Shown here piece by piece: positions 57,162 through 64,000 of a stretch of DNA of 64,000 bases. Position 1 is the first letter of the stretch. Every line of letters begins with the position of its first letter. Position numbers and translations under genes: made by a program. The notes beneath the pieces are model-generated. The model ran no database searches. It worked only from the letters and a program-made list of their open reading frames with translations, and was not told the DNA's origin. Source of the DNA: Clonostachys chloroleuca (Eukaryota > Ascomycota > Sordariomycetes > Hypocreales > Bionectriaceae); NCBI GenBank assembly GCA_037952775.1, contig JBANAY010000001.1:6324001-6388000 (forward strand), in the 5' to 3' direction.

Positions 57162-58071
57162 TCAACTCCATCCTAGTTTTGAATTAACTTCATCAACTGC
57201 TTTTCGACACGCCTTTGTATTCTCGAATGCTGTCGGCATATCCGAGTGAATGCAAAATGAAAACGGTTGACCTTTGAACCCAATCGTAACAAGATTCCCC
57301 TCATTATCTATGATATTGTCATTAGTTGCAATGGAAAAGGCCCTTGTGTAGATATCTTGCGGCGTGGCCACGTTGCTCTGCGCAACAGACAGCAGCTTCG
57401 CCTCCTTGCTATACTGCAAGTCCACATATGCCTCCTCGATGAAGGAGAGGCCGTACTTGGCGCACATGGATTTCTGGACCTCCGATTTGGCTCCGTACAT
57501 GGGAACGCCGTAGACAGCAGTAGCCCGGATGACGGCCTCCATGATGGCAGGGTCCCTCTGCATGTAGAAATACAGCTCTCCGTGGGGTTTGACATGGTTC
57601 ATGGGCATTCCCTCGGCGTCCAGAAAGGCCTTGAGGGCGCCAATTTGGTACAGTACCATGGAATATAGGTCCTCTGGGTCGATTTCCATCCGCCGCCGCC
57701 CAAACCCAACGAGATCTGTGCTGATACTTAGCTCGATCCCAGTCATCAATGTTTGTTCTTTCCTGTGGTTGAAAAGGTACCTTGGAGTCCGGGATGAGCT
57801 CCGACTCGAACCTTCTTCAGCTTGGCGAGGCTGACCGTCTTGCGCATCAATGAGGGATCGCCGGCGTGGAATCCGCAGGCGATGTTGGCCACATCAACGA
57901 GGGCCATGAGCTCATCGTCGGGTGCCTGCAGAGTGTTAGCATTCTGGTTCTTCCAATGCAATTTCAATAGGATACCATCTTCCATCTCCCGAAACCCTCT
58001 CCCATATCGCAATTGATCTCAATCTTTCTGAGAGCCGACGACCTCATTGGGGCCGTAGATAGCAAAGCCAT
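57162..58071 (-). CDS. LamB/YcsF family protein (5-oxoprolinase subunit A-like)
   Basis: Three exons (58071-57976, 57925-57781, 57715-57162) give about 264 residues, the family's normal length. It begins [16 protein letters not shown], then [15 protein letters not shown] with the metal-site-like His and Asp, [29 protein letters not shown] and FCIHSDMP, all family signatures. The family is named from lamB of Aspergillus nidulans, needed for growth on 2-pyrrolidinone; the bacterial relative PxpA works with PxpB and PxpC in 5-oxoprolinase. Here the PxpB/PxpC-like domains are within the adjacent carboxylase gene, so the two proteins probably form one enzyme. It is divergent from the permease gene, sharing a 540 bp upstream region. 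Confidence 0.92.
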
Positions 58072-58612
58072 GTTGAACCTCACTTGTCGAGCCTGAGACA
58101 CGACTCTTCTTGCCGAACTCCCGCCAAGAACGCGATCCATAAGTCTCGAATGGCAAAGGATGAATAGAGATCTTCTCTTTGGCAGGATGAAAGCTCCACA
58201 CCAACCGCGCACGACTCGCAAGTCATGGCCTCGGACCGGCCTCTCCTACTCCGGTATCATTCCGAACTCGAGGTGGGGTCTCAAAATTCGGCGTCTCGCA
58301 CTTCCACATTCGGTTTAACACAGCCTTCCCCCCGGATCAACATGACAAGAGGATCCGCTGCCATCTTGCCAGACCACGGGCTGCCGCACTATCTTTCTCA
58401 TTGGGGGCCTTGCTATCTGGGATATCGCAGCTTAGTTGTGAGCAACGAGCGTATAACTGGATAAACGGATGCTCCGTACGTTCGCCATCGCATCACCACT
58501 ATATATATATCGGCTATGCGAGGAACATTACAGATTGACACAAAGACTCCGGCTATCCATCTTAACTCATTCTAAAAAATTAAATTCATCGAATATTAAA
58601 GATAAATCAACC
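58072..58612. promoter_or_regulatory. Divergent promoter region of LamB-type and permease genes
   Basis: About 540 bp. It holds CGG-N7-CCG at 58252-58264, a spacing usable by a Zn2Cys6 dimer, and several GATA motifs including GGATAAA near 58461. A TA microsatellite lies near 58499-58509. The candidate sites are suggestive only. Confidence 0.4.
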
Positions 58613-60642
58613 ATGGCTCGTCGGGAGACGTTCATGACTATCCCCCTTCCTAACCTGGGACAATGGAAGACCAATATGCGTGCCATTTGGGACGCGCCCG
58701 GAACCAAGGCAAAGGCGCGAGCTTTCAACGAAACTGTTAAGATTGACCAAGAAGAAACATTGTTTTCAGATGGAACCGTGTGGTCAAACAAAGGTGCAGT
58801 TCTGCCCGCCTCCAGCGGCCTGGGAATCTCCGCTGACAGCCTTCTAGATCTCGACCCGATTCCGCCAGAGCAAAGAACATGGAGAGCGTGGGACTATATG
58901 AGCTACTGGGCTTCGGACCAGTTCGCTATTGCAACGTGGGAATTCGCCGCCAGCATGGTCGCCCAGGGCTTCACTCTTCGAGAGATTGTCCCTCTGACCT
59001 TTGTCGGCATGTTCATTACTGGTCTGGTGTGTGTCATGAGTGGCCACATCGCGGCCAAATACAGAATTGGTTTCCCCATGTCTACTCGGATGTCATGGGG
59101 CATGCGGTTCGGATGGTTCCCCGTTCTTGTTCGGTCCTTTACCGCCATGATGTGGCTTGGAATTCTCAATCTTGTGCGTATAAAACTCGCAGGGTCAACA
59201 GAGAGGTACCTACTGATATACTGACTATACTTCTGCCGCAGAGTATTGCCCAATGCATCCACCAGATGCTGCGAGCCGTGTGGCCCGACTTTGACGACAT
59301 CCCCAACACGTTGCCGGAGAGCGCTGGAATCACGAGTGCCGACCTGCTTTGCTACTTTATTCTCATCATAATCCAGACGCCTCTGACTCTTATTCCGATT
59401 TACAAGCTCAAGTGGTACTTTGTGATGAAGGCTATCATATCCCCCATGGTCTTCATTGGTATGATGATCTGGGCGCTCGTCGTCACTAAGAACGGAGGCC
59501 CCCTTGTTGTCCAGGCTGCACATCTGGAAGGCAGTGAATGGGATAAAGGCTGGGCGCGGCTCAAGGCCATCGGAAATGCGTCCGGCCTCTTCGCAACAGT
59601 TGCCTGCAACAGTAGGTCTTCCCACTCCTCGTCACGTCTGGCACAATAACTAATCTTCTTTGTCATAGTTCCGGATTTCTCACGTTATGCTAAGACAACG
59701 CGTAAGTCCTCCCTAGACCATGGACAGTTTTAAAGAGCAACCACTAACAATCAACCGCAGGCGGTGCTTGGATGCAAGCCATAGCTCTGCCCTTGACAGG
59801 AATGATTCCCGTCATTTGCTCCGTTATTACCTGCTCGGCCTGTATCCAGCTCTACGGCGAGTCGTTCTGGAACCCTGCCTTGATTCTTGAAAAGTGGGAG
59901 AACCGAGCTGCTGTCTTCTTCGCCGCGATTGTCTGGATCATCGCCACCATCGGTGTGAATCTCTCGGCCAACACAATCACCGTCTCCATCGCCCTGACTT
60001 CCTTCTTCCCCCGATATATCAACAACATCCGCGGTTCGCTCCTTGTGGCAGTCATCTCCATCATCATTGTTCCCTGGAAGATTGTCTACAGCTCGGGAAG
60101 TTTCTACAGTAAGTTTGACGATCATATCATGACCTTTTAGTTGTTGCCTCTAATCCGATGGACACGCAGACTTCCTCAATGCCTACCCTTGCCTCATCGG
60201 CCCCATCAGCGGCATCCTGCTTTCCGACTACTGGCTGGTCCGCCGCCGGTCCCTCGACGTGCGCCACCTCTACGCGCGTGGCGGTAAGTTTTGGTTCACC
60301 GGCGGCTACAACTGGCGAGCCGCCGTCGCCTGGCTGGGAGCTCTGGCCCCCAACCTACCCGGCTTCATCCACCAGATCGCGCCCAGCGTCCCAGATGTCC
60401 AGCCCTACACGTACAACTTCAGCTGGTTCTTCGGAATCGTCATCTCCATGGCTCTGTTCTGGTTCTGCAACTATGTGTGGCCACCGACGTACAGCCTGTC
60501 TGGTCCTGCTGTGCACCCAGATGATGTGGTTGATTGGGACACTCGCACCCGCGTTGGCAATTGGAGCGACATGCCCGGATCTGTAATTGAGGCTCAGGAG
60601 GAGAAGGGCGCTGATATCTCGATTGACAGTGAGAAGAAATGA
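58613..60642 (+). CDS. NCS1-family permease (uracil/allantoin/hydantoin type)
   Basis: Five exons (58613-59173, 59242-59611, 59669-59701, 59761-60108, 60170-60642) join to 594 residues; exon 3 is only 33 bp. After a polar cytosolic start come about 12 membrane segments. Family phrases are WRAWDYMSYWASDQFAI at helix 1, MSTRMSWGMRFGWFPVL, the NTLPESAGIT loop, PDFSRYAKTT before helix 6-7 and GILLSDYWLVRRR near helix 10. NCS1 carriers take up nucleobases, allantoin, hydantoins and related cyclic amides with protons or sodium. In this cluster the likely cargo is the cyclic amide that the LamA/LamB proteins open. The acidic tail (EEKGADISIDSEKK) may serve in turnover control. Intact. Confidence 0.92.
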
Positions 60643-60859
60643 GAATTGAAGAGTGTCAAAAGTTTGGGTAGGGACCAGTAACAAGACATTCCCTCCCTGC
60701 TCAGACAAACCTCACATATTCCATAGCAGTTATTAATTAAACCTGAAAAGAGAGGCTTACGTTTCCCTTATTTTACCAGACTTAATTCTCGATCAGTAAG
60801 ATCACAATGTGACGGTTGGATGACTTATACTAGATGGGGTCTAGGGTAGATCAGGGTTA

Positions 60860-63800
60860 AACTAATTAGAATATTATTCTGAGTAATATAATCAGATTAT
60901 TATAAGCTATATAATAGGAGTTACTATTAATATATAAGTATTATAGAGCTAGTTCTAATAAAGTATAGATAATATTATTAATAACTATCTAAAAGAGTAT
61001 TTCTATCTAGTAAAATAAATATATATATATACTAGGGGATTATTAAGGTTTAGTAATAATTCTAAGTTTAAGAATTATAAGGATTATTATAAGATCTAAA
61101 TAATCTAGTTATAATTAGAGAGAAAAAGTAGAATCTATATATAATAATATATATTAGTTAAATTTATAATATAATATTCTCTTATATTCTTAAGATCAGA
61201 TTTAGTAATCTAGTTAGTAAGTATATTAACTTTTTCCTATTATTCTCTTATACCTCTTAGAATAATATCTAACTATATATAGAAACCTCTTTATAAGAAG
61301 ACTATTTAGTATAATTCTTTAATTAATACTATCTTATTTAATTCTTTTATAATAAAGATAGAGTATAACTACTATAAAGTATATAGTTATAAGTATTTTA
61401 AATCTAAGAGTTTTTTATTAAGATATTTTTATTATATTAAAAATAATTAAGCTTATTATAATACTTAGGGTTTAACTTCTAGTTAGTTATATTAAATTAC
61501 TAATTAATATAGAAAGCTTAAGTTTAAGCTTAAGATAATAGAGAAATAGTATTAGCTTATAAATATAAAGATTTAATATTTTTATTAATAAAAGAAATTA
61601 TAATTTAATAAAATAATATAAATAGTATTCTATAGTATTAATAGTATTAAAGAGCTTAAGTATATTAAGTAGAAGGAGATAGAGAAGGTAGTTTAAAAGA
61701 TAGCTTTTTCCTTAGAAGTTACTTCTTTATTTAAGCTTATATTCTTAGAAATTAAAATTAATCTAATATTTCTTTAAAAGAATATAGAGTTTTTCTCTTT
61801 TTAGTTTATTAGAATAGGTATTTCTAGATTTAATAATACTATTAGATAAGCTTCTAATAGTTCTTTAGATACTTAATAGGTTCCTAGATATTATTATTAT
61901 TAGTATATTCTTTTTATTTAATAAAATAAAATATTTATCTATTTCTAATTTTCTTTTTTAGTATTTTTTCTAACTTATATTCTTCTTTATAAATCTTAAT
62001 TAAATAGTTTTAATTTAAAGTATTTTCTAGTACTTTTTTAAGTAATAAGATATAAAAAACTAAATAAATATATATTATATCTGTTAGTAATAGTTTATAA
62101 TTAGTATCTAATTTTTTATTTCTAATTCTAAATAGTTTAAGTTTTTTATAATTTAATTTATTATTTAGTTATATTATTATAATATTTTTATAGAGTAAGT
62201 AGATTTTATCTCTCTTCTTTAAAATTAGTTTCTTTAATCTTATTTTATTATAGTATTTCTTTATTCTTTTTTAAATAAATTCTAATTCTATTTTTATTTC
62301 TATATATAATAAATATAATATTTCTTTTATAAGTATAATAGTAGATATATTTAATTTATTAAATATTTATTAGTTTTAAAATTCTAGTTTATAACTATAG
62401 TTTATATATATAAGTATAAACTAGATAGATTCTTATACTAAACTATTATATATAATCTAAACTATAGATAATAGTTATATCTAATTATCTTATTTATAAT
62501 TAATATATATTTATAAGTATTATTCTAATATTTAGTTTAAATATTCTATTTATCTATTACTTTAGGGGTAATAAGCTATTAAAAGCTTATACTTAGTATC
62601 TATTTATACTATAAAGGATTATTAAAACTTAGAGATAAAGATTATTTCTCTATCTAAGATTATTTCTTTAAATAGTCTATAGTAACTAACTATATATTAT
62701 AGGAATTAATATATAAAGTTCTCTATAGAGCTTATTTTCTTATATAGAATAAAATATCTATATTTTATAAATCTATTAATAATAATTAAAATACTATTAT
62801 ACTATACTCCTATTATTAGTTCTATTAATAATAGTAGTTTAATAATATAGTTAAAAGATATTAATTACTATAGTTATTCTAATATTTATATTAGTTTAAG
62901 TTCTTTATAGAGTTTATATTTTATAGATTTAATTTATATATAAGTATTATATTCTAAGATTATAGTTTATATATCTTTTTATAGATCTAGATAATTATAG
63001 TATTATCTTATTCTATTAAATATCTTCTTAACTTCTTAATATTCTAAGAGTAAATACTTATAGATTTCTTTAATAAATATTATTCTTATATCTTACTATA
63101 GTATCTTTATATCTAGTATAGTATCTATCTGGATTTTAATATATACTATTTCTTTTAATATAATACCTAAGGTTTATTATATTAAATATTCTTTATTATT
63201 TATTAAGAATAGTTATTTATTAGTCTTTAGAATTATTTATTTATACTTAGATTTCTAGCTAAAAGTATTAGCTCTTCTATTTTCTAATCCCTTTTAATAT
63301 ATAATTTTATTATTAAATTTAGATAAGTATTCTATATAGTATATTTATTTTCTATTAAGTTATTAAGTTATAGTAAAATACTATAGGGTATAATCTTCTT
63401 TTATTATCTTTTTAGCTAACTTATATACTAATTATAAAGTTTAAAGTATTAATTTTAAGTTCTATCTCCTTATTTAAATTAAATATCTATAGTATAGATT
63501 TATTAGTTATATAATTCTTAATATTATTAAATATATCTTAATATTTTAAGTTCTATTAAAATTCTTTTTCTTTCTTTATTAGATTATATAATAGTATAAT
63601 AATCTTTCTATAGTTCTTAATAAATTATTAATAGTAATTAGTAAATCTAAAAAAAGCTTATACTCTCTTAATATTTATTAGTTCCTTCTATTTAGAAACT
63701 ATAGTAATTTTACTTTTTTCTATTTATATTTTATTAGATTAAATAGTATATTCTAAGAAATTAATTTTCTTAATATAAAACTAACTTTTTTTAGATTCTA

Positions 63801-64000
63801 TTAGGAGATTTATATTTTCTAGTTTTTTTAGAGCTTTATATATATATTCCTTATATATATTTAGATTATCTAAGAATATTAAAATATTATTAAAATATAT
63901 AACTATAAAGATATTAAAATACTTCTAGAGTACTTAATTAATTATTTATTAGAATATTATAGATATATTTATTAGTTTAAAAAGTATAATAAGGTATTTA
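60860..64000 (-). mobile_element. RIP-degraded Ty3/Gypsy retrotransposon (partial, continues beyond window)
   Basis: Base composition falls to very low GC over 3.1 kb. Reading the minus strand, reverse transcriptase remains visible at the right end: LFKLINISIIF stands for the family's PFGLTNAPATF, and the catalytic Y-x-D-D has become YFNN at 63886-63897, followed by ILIFLDNL. Near 62530-62570 the integrase phrase STAYHPQTDGQTER is recognisable as AYYP, stop, SNR, stop, with glutamine codons now TAA. RT before integrase on the minus strand shows the Ty3/Gypsy order. Changes are C-to-T on both strands, as RIP gives. No LTRs could be recognised; the left edge near 60860 is set by composition only. 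Confidence 0.8.

Noticed and set aside
1..64000. CRISPR arrays, operons with ribosome binding sites, rRNA genes
   Set aside because: Not expected in a fungal nuclear genome and none seen.

Overview
The window is chromosomal DNA of a filamentous ascomycete (Pezizomycotina). The evidence is short GT-AG introns of about 50-85 bp inside most genes, Zn2Cys6 regulators, a fungal reducing polyketide synthase, a DUF1996 protein, a DUF3712 protein, and AT-rich tracts whose decayed retrotransposon shows the CAA-to-TAA and GAY-to-AAY changes typical of repeat-induced point mutation (RIP). Species cannot be fixed from the sequence alone.

Layout. 1-2.9 kb: 5' part (KS and AT) of a reducing polyketide synthase on the minus strand, cut by the window edge. 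5.5-7.0 kb: GNAT acetyltransferase and HpcH/HpaI aldolase. 7.8-8.7 kb: AT-rich transposon relic. 8.9-12.1 kb: two stress-type genes, an Rds1-like ferritin-fold protein and a hemerythrin-like protein. 12.6-17.3 kb: three adjacent pseudogenes (succinate dehydrogenase subunit C-like, two-cupin dioxygenase, type-B carboxylesterase). 20.7-22.1 kb: DUF1996 secreted protein. 22.8-34.5 kb: a possible metabolic cluster of P450, polytopic membrane protein, Zn2Cys6 regulator, SDR, alpha/beta hydrolase and Baeyer-Villiger monooxygenase (BVMO). 35.3-36.6 kb: Sec14-like protein. 37.3-42.4 kb: a large secreted protein with 12 helical repeats beside a DUF3712 membrane protein. 43.4-44.5 kb: decayed kinase-like gene. 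45.2-60.6 kb: a catabolic cluster. 60.8-64 kb: RIP-degraded Ty3/Gypsy element running off the end.

The 45.2-60.6 kb cluster holds a Zn2Cys6 regulator, class III omega-aminotransferase, succinate-semialdehyde-type dehydrogenase, urea-carboxylase-like LamA-type protein (biotin carboxylase, KipA/PxpC, KipI/PxpB, biotinyl), LamB/YcsF protein and NCS1 permease. Read as a pathway it imports a cyclic amide, opens it, transaminates the omega-amino acid and oxidises the semialdehyde, as in 2-pyrrolidinone use by the lam genes of Aspergillus nidulans. A perfect inverted pair of GATA-factor sites lies upstream of the LamA-type gene.

Four otherwise good genes are each one base short in a G/C homopolymer. 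This looks like a systematic sequencing/assembly error and should be settled before calling them pseudogenes. The 12.6-17.3 kb pseudogenes instead carry in-frame stops and look truly decayed.
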